A stretch of 40,733 bases of DNA from a virus. Shown here in pieces: positions 24,897-31,275 of this stretch (position 1 is its first letter; each line of letters begins with the position of its first letter). The DNA lies in the IMG/VR virus record IMGVR_UViG_3300031566_000136, positions 1 through 40,733 of that record. One strand, given 5' to 3'. The notes beneath the pieces were generated by a model. It ran no database searches. It worked only from the letters and a program-made list of their open reading frames with translations, and was not told where the DNA came from. Position numbers and translations under genes: made by a program.

Positions 24897-27136
24897 GAAC
24901 TCTGACAGACACATTAAAGGCTGCGCAGCAGGCAGGGGCTAAGAATGTCCTCTATAAAATCGTCTTAACGAAGGGGACAACAACTTACACTTACGGAAAG
25001 GACAGGATATTGCCCTCTGAGCATGATGAGGCGATGTATTCACACCGGGCTTCGATTGTCCTGAGCAATCACGATCATACACTGGATTCGCTTGACCTGA
25101 AGGGATTTGATGCGGTTATCTCCTACGGTGTGGTTTCAAAGGCGGGCGATGAGTATTCGGCAACGGCGCCTCTCACGGTCATAGACCAGCAGTTTGATTC
25201 CGCTCCAAATAAATTGACCTGCACACTTGAACTTGAGGGTATGCCTAACCTGATGGCTGAGGACGAAGCCAGTGATAGCTATGTTCCTGACGAAGATGCT
25301 GACGATACAGTTAAAGACTTGGTGAACGCCATTGTCGGGGCTACTTTAGACTGTTTTAGCCTATGTGAGGCGTATGAGGTAGTCTGGGATGATGGGTATG
25401 ACACTTTAGCAGACACCTACAAGCCCAAAGATGGGTTCAGAATCTATACCGGCGGATCACGGCTGGCCGCGCTGAGGCGCTTATTAGATTATACAGCGAA
25501 TGTTCCCAGATTTGAGGCCGATGGCAAGGTTCACATATTGAAACCTGTTACCACCGGGGAATCATACGACTACGAGTATGACCTAGAGAGTGGACACCCC
25601 TTCTTTTCTAAAGCCTACCGGAACAGTCTTGTGTTTCCTAATAAGATATATGTCATTTCTCGCGATGACGATGACCCTCAGTGTTTGGGCGTGGCCCAGA
25701 CCTCTGACTATAATTCTCTGCCTAGCAAGGTGAAGAAGATTAAATATATCCAGGTTCGGCTGAAAGACAATGGCCAGGCTGATGATATCGCTGAGGCTTT
25801 GATAGCCAAAACAGAGATGGGTTGTAAAAGAGGGCAGGCGGAAGTCCCTTTGAATGTCGCTCAGGAAGTTTTCGACTATGTGAAAGTAACCGACCAGAGG
25901 CAGGGGGACACCCGGCCCGGTAATCTAGGTTATGTTCACAGAAGGTTTGGCAAAGATAAGTGGGCAATGACCTTCGGGTTTGGGAACTGGCTGGATATGC
26001 TTCGCTATCGGGGAATACTCAAAGAGTTAGAGACATATACCGATGCCGGGCAATACTTCTCCCGACTGAGTGTGGACAATCTTTACGCAAAGCATATTCA
26101 AGCTGACAGTCTGGATATGGTGTGGATAGACCCTGAAGGGAATATTGACCTATCTCAGATTGGTGACACTCTGGACAATCTTCCCGATGGGGAAGTCTAT
26201 GCCAGGGTGAAGAGTATGCACCTTGACGCTGGAGTGTTGCAGCTCGATGAGCATGTCATATACAAAGGTGCCTATAACCCATCAACTAAATTTGATTTAG
26301 GCTTAAATGACTTTGACGACATTCCAGAGGGGACAGTATTCAGGCGGACTAAGAGTGCTGCCTTAACAGCCGATGGATTGGTGGTAATGGACAATGTTGT
26401 AGTGGGGACTTATGGGAAGATTAAAACTGCTTCATTATCGGCTAGTGGCTTGGTATTGTTAGACCAGACAGTTGACGGGACTTACGGCAAGATTTTGAAG
26501 AACGACATTTACTCTGGTCATGTCATAGGCACTGCAATCGTGCAAAGCTCAACTGCCCGATTAGTAACAGATGCCCAAAAAGCTGAATGGAACGCTAGTT
26601 ATGACCTAGCTCTTGAGGCTTATGATTTAGGTGTGGACCTTCGAGATGATATAGTTGCGGGCTATCTAACCTTATCTCAATATACCAACATCTCGGGCAC
26701 ATGGTATAACACTGGTGGTGTCTATATCAACGCTTCTACTGGGATAAAGATATTTGGAGGTAAGCTCACATTAGCCAATAGTGCTGGACAATATGCCTCT
26801 AGTTTATACATAGATACTGGTGGTCAATTACGACTTGACCCTTGGACTTACACAGTTACTGCTAATATAATGCCATTAGCTAATCTGACCCACAAGCTGG
26901 GAGACCCCACTAAAAGGTGGCAATACATTTATTGCAATATATTATATGGTGGGAAATACTCATTCACAGAAACCAAAGCTGACCTTGCTGATCTTGAGTA
27001 TATGGAGTTACCACGAAGAACTTCTGCACCAGCTGGATATGAGGGTAGGATGGTTTATAATCACAGCACTGGATATTTGAATGTTTATAGTTCAGGTGCT
27101 TGGTGGCACGCTAACCGAGATGCAGGCTGGGCTTAA
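24893..27136 (+). CDS. Tail hub protein fused to a fibre, 747 aa
   Basis: The first 375 residues look like a gp27-type tail hub: T-L-T-Y-like strands, H-R-A-S-I-V-L, a G-S-R-L-A-A-L-R-R-L-L-D-Y-T helix, and L-E/Y-V-K-V-T-D-Q-R-Q-G. From about 400 (S-V-D-N-L-Y-A-K-H-I) the protein becomes a fibre with short repeats around V-D/V-G-T-Y-G-K-I (about 503-545). It ends in a domain with L-G-D-P-T-K-R-W-Q-Y-I-Y, typical of C-terminal fibre knobs. It probably forms the tail tip and contacts the host. It is the last large late gene. Confidence 0.65.
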   Translation: MRTLTDTLKAAQQAGAKNVLYKIVLTKGTTTYTYGKDRILPSEHDEAMYSHRASIVLSNHDHTLDSLDLKGFDAVISYGVVSKAGDEYSATAPLTVIDQQFDSAPNKLTCTLELEGMPNLMAEDEASDSYVPDEDADDTVKDLVNAIVGATLDCFSLCEAYEVVWDDGYDTLADTYKPKDGFRIYTGGSRLAALRRLLDYTANVPRFEADGKVHILKPVTTGESYDYEYDLESGHPFFSKAYRNSLVFPNKIYVISRDDDDPQCLGVAQTSDYNSLPSKVKKIKYIQVRLKDNGQADDIAEALIAKTEMGCKRGQAEVPLNVAQEVFDYVKVTDQRQGDTRPGNLGYVHRRFGKDKWAMTFGFGNWLDMLRYRGILKELETYTDAGQYFSRLSVDNLYAKHIQADSLDMVWIDPEGNIDLSQIGDTLDNLPDGEVYARVKSMHLDAGVLQLDEHVIYKGAYNPSTKFDLGLNDFDDIPEGTVFRRTKSAALTADGLVVMDNVVVGTYGKIKTASLSASGLVLLDQTVDGTYGKILKNDIYSGHVIGTAIVQSSTARLVTDAQKAEWNASYDLALEAYDLGVDLRDDIVAGYLTLSQYTNISGTWYNTGGVYINASTGIKIFGGKLTLANSAGQYASSLYIDTGGQLRLDPWTYTVTANIMPLANLTHKLGDPTKRWQYIYCNILYGGKYSFTETKADLADLEYMELPRRTSAPAGYEGRMVYNHSTGYLNVYSSGAWWHANRDAGWA

Positions 27137-27147
27137 CCAAATAAGCC
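27130..27147. terminator. Small hairpin at convergent gene ends
   Basis: GGCTTA (27130-27135) pairs with TAAGCC (27142-27147) around a 6-base loop, across the point where the hub gene and the leftward membrane gene end (4-bp overlap). It has no T run, so it is at best a weak bidirectional element. Confidence 0.35.
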
Positions 27148-27456
27148 TATCCCATTATATAAACAGACAAAAGTCATAAGGATTATCAAGGCAATGAATA
27201 CGCCCTTTATCAAGCGAGGAGAGAAAACTGCCAATAGTAAAAGACCAAATGCTGCGACTATTGTTCCCCCTATCTCAAAAGTCCATGATACCCATTTAGG
27301 CTGTCCAAAAAGATACCGCATTATGGGGTTTAGTTCTATCCCACCAGTCTTTACGATTACGCTAGTAAGGCTGGCATCCACGATATTCAAGGCAACAAAA
27401 ATAGCTGCCAGCTTTATGTGTTCTAGGCTTTTAACCTTATATAGTAATTCTGTCAT
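27133..27456 (-). CDS. DUF5658-like integral membrane protein (moron-like), 107 aa
   Basis: The protein has about four TM stretches (IKLAAIFVALNIVDASLTSV, WTFEIGGTIVAAFGLLLLAV, GVFIALIILMTFVCLYNG). It carries N-I-V-D-A-S-L-T and G-G-I-E-L-N-P-I-M-R, the N-x2-D-A-x2-T and E-x-N-P-x-M-R signature of DUF5658. It is counter-oriented to the late genes and has its own consensus promoter. The ATG starts 7 bases after the -10 box without a ribosome site, so it looks leaderless. Likely expressed in the lysogen; a holin or exclusion role is possible but unproven. Confidence 0.7.
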   Translation of the reverse strand: MTELLYKVKSLEHIKLAAIFVALNIVDASLTSVIVKTGGIELNPIMRYLFGQPKWVSWTFEIGGTIVAAFGLLLLAVFSPRLIKGVFIALIILMTFVCLYNGIGLFG

Positions 27457-27463
27457 TTATTTA

Positions 27464-27492
27464 AGTTTAAGCACCCCCCAATAATTTGTCAA
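27464..27492 (-). promoter_or_regulatory. Leftward promoter TTGACA-17-TAAACT
   Basis: The -35 TTGACA lies at 27487-27492 and the -10 TAAACT at 27464-27469 on the minus strand, with a 17-base spacer containing a G6 run. The start codon of the DUF5658-like gene begins 7 bases downstream, at the predicted transcription start. Confidence 0.75.
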
Positions 27493-27504
27493 GAAAGGAG
27501 GCAC

Positions 27505-27681
27505 ATGGACATCACAAAAGAGCTAAAGGAAACAGTCGAAAGGCGAGCCGAAGCTGTAGAGCGACTTAACCAAATCAAGGCACAGGAACAGGAAACTCTC
27601 CAAGAACTTCTACGGATAGACGGTGAGGTTAGATTACTCCAAAGACTGTCAAAAGATGGTGGCAAGCCTCAAGGAAAGTAG
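27505..27681 (+). CDS. Small coiled-coil protein, 58 aa
   Basis: The ATG at 27505 follows AAGGAGG. The product is one long charged helix rich in E, Q, L and R (VERRAEAVERLNQIKAQEQE), probably a coiled coil, with a Gly/Lys tail. The ribosome site overlaps the edge of the leftward promoter. The gene and its neighbour close the rightward late operon. Function unknown. Confidence 0.55.
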   Translation: MDITKELKETVERRAEAVERLNQIKAQEQETLQELLRIDGEVRLLQRLSKDGGKPQGK

Positions 27682-27683
27682 CC

Positions 27684-27863
27684 ATGCCCTTTATAGAGAA
27701 CATAGTCGAGTTTGAAAACTGGCTAGATAAGATGCTCCGGGATGCCAAAGAAAAACTCAACATGACCGATGGCACTATCGCCTGGATTCTACTCAAAGAA
27801 GGGACAGCATATTACTTCAAAACCTTACGGAATGCCCCTCAGATGCCCGAGAAAGCCCCTTAA
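27684..27863 (+). CDS. Small soluble protein at the end of the late operon, 59 aa
   Basis: The ATG at 27684 starts 2 bases after the previous stop and the frame ends with TAA at 27861. The product (FIENIVEFENWLDKML, then GTIAWILLKEGTAYYFKTL) looks like two or three helices with exposed aromatics. No TM helix and no family recognised. AAGGAAAG about 5 bases upstream may serve as ribosome site. A different frame overlapping it (27769-27963) crosses the terminator and was discarded. Confidence 0.5.
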   Translation: MPFIENIVEFENWLDKMLRDAKEKLNMTDGTIAWILLKEGTAYYFKTLRNAPQMPEKAP

Positions 27864-27927
27864 ACCCTTTTTGCGACTCTTTACTAGTCCCCACCGAATA
27901 GACTGCCCTAAAATCGCAGACAGAAAA

Positions 27928-27957
27928 CCCTGGTTGAAAAACCAGGGGGATTTTTTT
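27928..27957. terminator. Bidirectional intrinsic terminator
   Basis: CCCTGGTT (27928-27935) pairs with AACCAGGG (27940-27947) around a GAAA tetraloop. Rightward it is followed by GGA and seven T, ending the late operon. Read leftward the same stem is followed by TTTTC, ending the excisionase operon, whose stop codon lies at 27960. Confidence 0.85.
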
Positions 27958-27959
27958 AT

Positions 27960-28118
27960 TTAATGAGCCTTTTTAAACCGCTCTATTTCCTTTTCTGAGA
28001 TGGTATATTGAGCACCGATTTTTTTTACCCTGATTCTGCCCATGTCTTTCAGGCGATACACTTCACTGGGAGTAATGCCTAATTTCTGGGCTGCTTCTTT
28101 GATACTATAAATTTTCAT
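27960..28118 (-). CDS. xis: Excisionase-like helix-turn-helix protein, 52 aa
   Basis: This 52-residue protein is a MerR/HTH_17-type winged helix: Y-S-I-K-E-A-A-Q-K-L-G-I-T-P-S-E-V-Y-R-L (helix-turn-helix), then M-G-R-I-R-V-K-K-I-G-A-Q-Y-T-I-S wing. Phage excisionases (recombination directionality factors) have this form, and the gene lies 400 bp from the integrase. The ATG overlaps the end of the upstream 128-aa gene by 14 bases, so they are co-transcribed from 28499-28527. It would bend attachment-site DNA and favour excision. The name is by family and position. Confidence 0.7.
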   Translation of the reverse strand: MKIYSIKEAAQKLGITPSEVYRLKDMGRIRVKKIGAQYTISEKEIERFKKAH

Positions 28119-28491
28119 TTAGAATCCATTCTTCTCCATTCCAAATCTTTGAGTAGCGTTCCTTCATTACAAAGGCAAGCCAGAGTTGTTCCATTGAGGT
28201 AAAGTTTTGAGAATAATACTGTTCCTCTCTTTTGGTTTTATAAAAGAAAGCAGAGTGAAGCCCCCATATTGTTTCTGTGTAGTCAAGATTTTCCCTTGCC
28301 ATCTCCTGCAACTGGTCTTGGCGTGGGAGCCAGATGACATTTTTGACATTTATGCAGGATTCAGTAACAACTCCATGTCCCTTAAATTTGTCCTTGGGAG
28401 GAAAACCAAAATAATCGCCATACTCAAACTTGTGTTCCTGCATCTCCTCTGCCTTCTCGCATTGTTTAATAAAGGTTTCTGATTTGTCCAT
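28105..28491 (-). CDS. Hypothetical phage protein, 128 aa
   Basis: The protein is rich in aromatics and charged residues (W-L-P-R-Q-D-Q-L-Q-E-M; E-Q-L-W-L-A-F-V-M-K-E). The W-L-P-R-Q-D-Q-L segment recurs in small phage proteins of unknown function. It has its own consensus promoter, and its ATG lies 7 bases after the -10 box with no ribosome site, so the mRNA is probably leaderless. It leads the excisionase transcript. Confidence 0.6.
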   Translation of the reverse strand: MDKSETFIKQCEKAEEMQEHKFEYGDYFGFPPKDKFKGHGVVTESCINVKNVIWLPRQDQLQEMARENLDYTETIWGLHSAFFYKTKREEQYYSQNFTSMEQLWLAFVMKERYSKIWNGEEWILNENL

Positions 28492-28498
28492 TTGTTAT

Positions 28499-28527
28499 AT
28501 TGTAAAACTTTTCTGAAATTCTGTCAA
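28499..28527 (-). promoter_or_regulatory. Leftward promoter TTGACA-17-TACAAT of the xis operon
   Basis: The -35 lies at 28522-28527 and the -10 (5/6 match) at 28499-28504, spacer 17. It sits just after the integrase stop codon (28532), so excisionase can be made independently of integrase. The start codon is 7 bases downstream of the -10 box. Confidence 0.75.
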
Positions 28528-28531
28528 GTCC

Positions 28532-29503
28532 TTATTTTATAAGCCTATCAACCGGATGCTGTTTTTCCAGAGCCTTCAATGCCCGGCGCTGTTTGTGAGC
28601 TCGGGAATAGTTCTCTACCATTTTAAGAGACGTATGACCTAGAAGATACATTAAGTCTAATGGGTCCATCCCATTGTCAAGACAATCATTAGCAAAAGTA
28701 TGCCGGAAGACATGGCAACTGGCTTTGTGGCCTGTTATTTCAGCACGGTTCATTAAGTCTTGAACCATCTGACCAACACCATCGCCAGTAAGAGGTTTAC
28801 CCTCTTCGGTAAGCCATAAGAACTCACTGGGGTTCTTTCTCAGTTTCAGATATTGCCAGATGGTTTTTAATGTTCGAGATGAGATTGGCACTAGTCTTTG
28901 TTTTCTACCCTTACCTATTATTGATATAAGGCGGGCCTCGATGTTGATGTCCACTATTTTAATCTTGGCTAACTCCTCGCGGCGGATCCCGGTGTCAATC
29001 AGGACTAACACCATTGCCCTATTTCGCAGTCCCAATGAGCCTGTGCAGGCATTGATTATTGACTTCAATTCATCATCGGTAAAAGCCGGCTTAATAATGT
29101 CGGGGAGTTTCGGGGGGCTGAAGGTAAGCGGGCTTTTCAGGATATAGTTCTGCTTAACGCACCAGTTTAAGAAAGCTCTGAGGGCGCGATACTTAGCATG
29201 GTAGGCGTAAATATGTGTGCTGTTTTGAGTGCTGAAAAAATACTTGATGTCGCCAATGCCTATATCATTTAATAATGTATCGGGTTTAATGAAATCAACA
29301 AACCACTTCAGCCGATCCCGGTAGAATAAAATGGTCTTGGGGCTTCTCTCCTCGATCTTGAGGTCTATTAAAAATTCCCCTAATGCTTCAGCTACGGATT
29401 TGGAAATCAGATGACTTAAAACCATCTCCCTAGATAGTAACCGTAAAAAATCAGAAGGTATTAAACGCCCATCTCCCTGATTTTCCGTCCAATTTAGCTT
29501 CAT
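28532..29503 (-). CDS. int: Tyrosine-family integrase, 323 aa
   Basis: A SAM-like DNA-binding N-terminal domain (about 30-125) precedes the catalytic domain with the full set: R174 (T-G-I-R-R-E-E-L), K198 (G-K-G-R-K), H264-x2-R267 (C-H-V-F-R-H-T-F), H290 (L-L-G-H-T) and nucleophile Y299 (E-N-Y-S-R). It recombines attP with attB in a host tRNA-Ala gene. I start it at the ATG at 29503, whose first base is also the last A of the tRNA CCA end. A longer frame to 29530 merely translates the tRNA fragment (G-S-N-P-I-S-S-T). Probably transcribed after the repressor gene. Confidence 0.93.
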   Translation of the reverse strand: MKLNWTENQGDGRLIPSDFLRLLSREMVLSHLISKSVAEALGEFLIDLKIEERSPKTILFYRDRLKWFVDFIKPDTLLNDIGIGDIKYFFSTQNSTHIYAYHAKYRALRAFLNWCVKQNYILKSPLTFSPPKLPDIIKPAFTDDELKSIINACTGSLGLRNRAMVLVLIDTGIRREELAKIKIVDINIEARLISIIGKGRKQRLVPISSRTLKTIWQYLKLRKNPSEFLWLTEEGKPLTGDGVGQMVQDLMNRAEITGHKASCHVFRHTFANDCLDNGMDPLDLMYLLGHTSLKMVENYSRAHKQRRALKALEKQHPVDRLIK

Positions 29504-29548
29504 GGTGGAGCTGATGGGATTCGAACCCACTACCTTCTGACTGCCAGT
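29503..29548 (-). other. attP: attP core: 3' half of a tRNA-Ala(GGC) gene
   Basis: Read on the minus strand, the segment gives the 3' half of a tRNA: anticodon loop CTGGCAG with anticodon GGC at 29543-29545, 3' anticodon stem TCAGA, variable loop, T arm GTGGG-TTCGAAT-CCCAT, acceptor strand CAGCTCC, discriminator A and CCA. The acceptor places U at position 70, the Ala-type G3-U70 identity pair. The 5' half is absent, so this is not a working tRNA but the shared core that rebuilds the host gene on integration. Identity begins in the anticodon loop, a common crossover point, marked by the near-palindrome GACTG-C-CAGTC (29539-29549). Confidence 0.88.
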
Positions 29549-29549
29549 C

Positions 29550-29573
29550 CTTGCTCATAAAAACTAGCAAGGA
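29550..29573. promoter_or_regulatory. 7-bp inverted repeat beside the attP core
   Basis: CCTTGCT (29550-29556) and AGCAAGG (29567-29573) form an inverted repeat with a 10-base spacer between the repressor stop and the att core. It could be an integrase/excisionase binding arm or a weak transcript hairpin between repressor and integrase; there is no T tract. Confidence 0.4.
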
Positions 29574-29577
29574 TGTT

Positions 29578-30210
29578 CTACTTCAGCCTTCTTCTTATCT
29601 CTATGACCGGGGCTGCCATTTGGCAATCCTCAAACTTAAATTTAGATGTATTGGTCTCTAGCCATAATTCATCAGCTACTTTTTTAAGGCGAGCTACGCA
29701 TAATTTGTTATCTACAAGACAAGCCACGAAATCGCCATTGACTATCCCGGCGTCCCTATCAACAATAATAATATCACCATTGTCCACTATTGGCTCAAGG
29801 CATTTGCCAAAAACGAAATAAGCCTCGACATTCCTACTGGCGAACTTGGGGTGACGATACACATAATCAGTTGGTCCTACACCATCCCCGGCATGAAAAG
29901 GGTAGTCTAAGTAAACTGGAATGCTCCGAGGAAGAACATTCTTCAGATGGTCAATGATTTCTTCGGGTGTCTCAGGGCGTGGGTGAGTACCATTAGTTCC
30001 TTTAATATATCCAGCCGCCTCATAGAGTTCTTCAGGCTTGATATTGAAAGTTCGGGCAAGTTTTAAGAAGGCGTCAGCAGATGGTCGCCGGACACTTTTT
30101 GAGCCTTCAAGATTAGCAATATACCCTCTGTCTAACCCTGACCTTTTGGCTAACTCTAGCTGTGTCCAGTTTCTTTCTTTCCTTAATTCCTTTATCTTCT
30201 GCCTTAACAC
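29578..30210 (-). CDS. CI/S24-type phage repressor with a dead catalytic dyad, 210 aa
   Basis: An XRE helix-turn-helix (about 3-60: W-T-Q-L-E-L-A-K-R-S-G-L) is joined to an S24/LexA-type domain. The Ala-Gly cleavage site is present (H-A-G-D-G, A107-G108), but the Ser of the usual G-x-S-M-x-P is Cys (G-K-C-L-E-P, C137) and the Lys of V-K-R is Ala (V-A-R-L, A173). RecA-stimulated self-cleavage is therefore doubtful. The start is the GTG at 30208-30210, 9 bases after GGAAGG. A TTG at 30229-30231 is at or upstream of the predicted mRNA start and is rejected. It would keep lytic promoters shut in the lysogen. Confidence 0.82.
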   Translation of the reverse strand: MLRQKIKELRKERNWTQLELAKRSGLDRGYIANLEGSKSVRRPSADAFLKLARTFNIKPEELYEAAGYIKGTNGTHPRPETPEEIIDHLKNVLPRSIPVYLDYPFHAGDGVGPTDYVYRHPKFASRNVEAYFVFGKCLEPIVDNGDIIIVDRDAGIVNGDFVACLVDNKLCVARLKKVADELWLETNTSKFKFEDCQMAAPVIEIRRRLK

Positions 30211-30233
30211 ACCATCCAGCCTTCCATGCAATT

Positions 30234-30261
30234 ATTTTAGCACCATTGGCTGAGTTGTCAA
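30234..30261 (-). promoter_or_regulatory. Repressor promoter TTGACA-16-TAAAAT
   Basis: The -35 box (30256-30261) and -10 box (30234-30239) face left, spacer 16. Transcription would begin near 30227, giving a leader of about 17 bases with GGAAGG ahead of the GTG start. The -35 abuts the palindromic operator at 30262-30276, suggesting autoregulation. Confidence 0.7.
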
Positions 30262-30276
30262 TAGAACTATGTTCTA
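30262..30276. promoter_or_regulatory. Palindromic operator TAGAAC-TAT-GTTCTA
   Basis: A perfect 6-bp inverted repeat with a 3-base centre touches the repressor -35 box. It is a natural site for the repressor or Cro-like dimer. The core GAAC-N3-GTTC resembles a Gram-positive LexA box (GAAC-N4-GTTC) but is one base short. Confidence 0.6.
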
Positions 30277-30298
30277 GACATAACATTTTCCTCTAGCT

Positions 30299-30344
30299 AA
30301 ATTTTCCCCAAATTACGATTAAAATTTCTTTTGGGAAAGAATTT
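30299..30344. promoter_or_regulatory. Imperfect long palindrome between the divergent promoters
   Basis: AAATTTTCCCCAAA (30299-30312) and TTTTGGGAAAGAATTT (30329-30344) form an imperfect inverted repeat in AT-rich DNA between the leftward and rightward promoters. It may hold further operators. The rest of 30277-30363 shows only AT-rich sequence and a G9 run (30354-30362). Confidence 0.4.
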
Positions 30345-30363
30345 CACCACTCGTGGGGGGGGC

Positions 30364-30392
30364 TTGACAAGATTTTTGCATAGTGTTAAACT
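30364..30392 (+). promoter_or_regulatory. Rightward early promoter TTGACA-17-TAAACT
   Basis: A consensus -35 (30364-30369) and a -10 (30387-30392), spacer 17, start the early operon. The ATG of the Cro-like gene is at 30399, only 6 bases past the -10 box, so transcription should start at or beside the start codon. A G9 run (30354-30362) lies just upstream of the -35. Confidence 0.8.
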
Positions 30393-30398
30393 ATCACC

Positions 30399-30749
30399 AT
30401 GCTTAGTAAACTCATAACCACACTCGTTGATATGCAGACCAGAGGGCAATTAACTGATAAGAAAATGGCAGAACGGTTAGGCTGCAAAAGACAGCATTGG
30501 CAAATGACAAGGACAGGAGACACTCCTCTCAGTATGACGCTTCTAAAAGGTATCGCAAAGGGTTTCCCGGAATTACACCACGACATCATATATTTTTTAG
30601 CTCCCGATGCGGATAGATTAAGCAAGGAGTGTGACAGAAATCCCCTCAAACAGCCTTCAGAGGCTCAAGGCAGGGGACTGAAAAGGTTTTGTGTGGAATT
30701 ACTAGGGCGAATTAGAGAAAGGCTACAAAAGAAGGAAGAGGGAAAATGA
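30399..30749 (+). CDS. Cro-like helix-turn-helix regulator, 116 aa
   Basis: The first gene of the rightward operon, divergent from the repressor, where Cro proteins lie. Residues 17-58 form the DNA-binding domain (L-T-D-K-K-M-A-E-R-L-G-C-K-R-Q-H-W and L-S-M-T-L-L-K-G-I-A-K-G). A basic C-terminal helix (RGLKRFCVELLGRIRERLQK) follows. No ribosome site is present before the ATG and the mRNA is probably leaderless. It would bind the intervening operators and lower repressor synthesis. Its stop overlaps the next ATG. Confidence 0.72.
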   Translation: MLSKLITTLVDMQTRGQLTDKKMAERLGCKRQHWQMTRTGDTPLSMTLLKGIAKGFPELHHDIIYFLAPDADRLSKECDRNPLKQPSEAQGRGLKRFCVELLGRIRERLQKKEEGK

Positions 30750-30970
30750 TATCAAGACACTTCGTAGATGTGCTTATCTGCGAGAAGCATTGGGAACCAT
30801 ATATTAAATCTCATTGGCTTGACATTCAGCGAAACAAGGCTGGGGTGACACTTACATTCAAGGGGCATGAACAGCATGAATACAAGTGTTCTTATGCAGT
30901 AGCAACGGAAATAATCAGTAGTTTTAAGGTTCTGTGTGGAATTGATAGGGAGACTCAGGAGAATACTTAA
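30746..30970 (+). CDS. Hypothetical early protein, 74 aa
   Basis: Starts in an ATGA overlap with the Cro-like gene. Alternating hydrophobic/polar residues (WLDIQRNKAGVTLTFKG) suggest a small alpha/beta domain, without metal-binding motifs. No family recognised; position in the early operon suggests a regulatory or host take-over function, unproven. Confidence 0.55.
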   Translation: MISRHFVDVLICEKHWEPYIKSHWLDIQRNKAGVTLTFKGHEQHEYKCSYAVATEIISSFKVLCGIDRETQENT

Positions 30971-30988
30971 CAATTAAAAGGAGGTTAA

Positions 30989-31159
30989 ATGAATCCAGTT
31001 GTATGTAAATGTCTATGTGACCCCGAGAAGTATTGCAAAAATTGGGATGGAAAGGGAGATGTTCACCAAGTAGAAAAGGATATGCAATGCCCGAAGAATA
31101 CAAGGGAATGCCAATTTCTAGTTACTCCTAAGCCATCACCTATGTTAAAGGCAAGTTAA
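30989..31159 (+). CDS. Cys-rich early microprotein, 56 aa
   Basis: The ATG at 30989 lies 6 bases after AAGGAGG. The protein has C-K-C-L-C then C and two further Cys (M-Q-C-P-K, E-C-Q-F), six in all, a likely zinc-binding fold. It is one of several such microproteins in the early operon. Confidence 0.55.
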   Translation: MNPVVCKCLCDPEKYCKNWDGKGDVHQVEKDMQCPKNTRECQFLVTPKPSPMLKAS

Positions 31160-31185
31160 ATATAGTAGAGACAAGGAGAAATAAG

Positions 31186-31275
31186 ATGGATTGTAGTAAA
31201 TGTGCTTGGCCACATCCAGAGACTTGCCGAATATGCAAGGCAGGGCAAAAAGAGAATGAAAACAAAGAACTATGA
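31186..31275 (+). CDS. 29-aa zinc-finger microprotein
   Basis: ATG at 31186 with AAGGAG 7 bases upstream; 29 residues with C-S-K-C, then H, then C-R-I-C, the ligand pattern of a single zinc knuckle. The 3' end overlaps the next gene. Function unknown. Confidence 0.5.
   Translation: MDCSKCAWPHPETCRICKAGQKENENKEL

Noticed and set aside
27769-27963. 64-codon ORF crossing the late terminator
   Set aside because: It runs into the terminator stem and overlaps the better-supported 59-codon gene in another frame.
29504-29530. Longer integrase start at 29530
   Set aside because: The extra nine residues are a translation of the tRNA 3' end; the ATG at 29503 is the sensible start.
29503-29590. A complete tRNA gene
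   Set aside because: Only the 3' half from the anticodon loop is present; the 5' acceptor, D arm and 5' anticodon stem are missing.
30211-30231. TTG start for the repressor
   Set aside because: The predicted transcription start is near 30227, so the TTG at 30229-30231 is not in the mRNA; GTG at 30208-30210 has a ribosome site.
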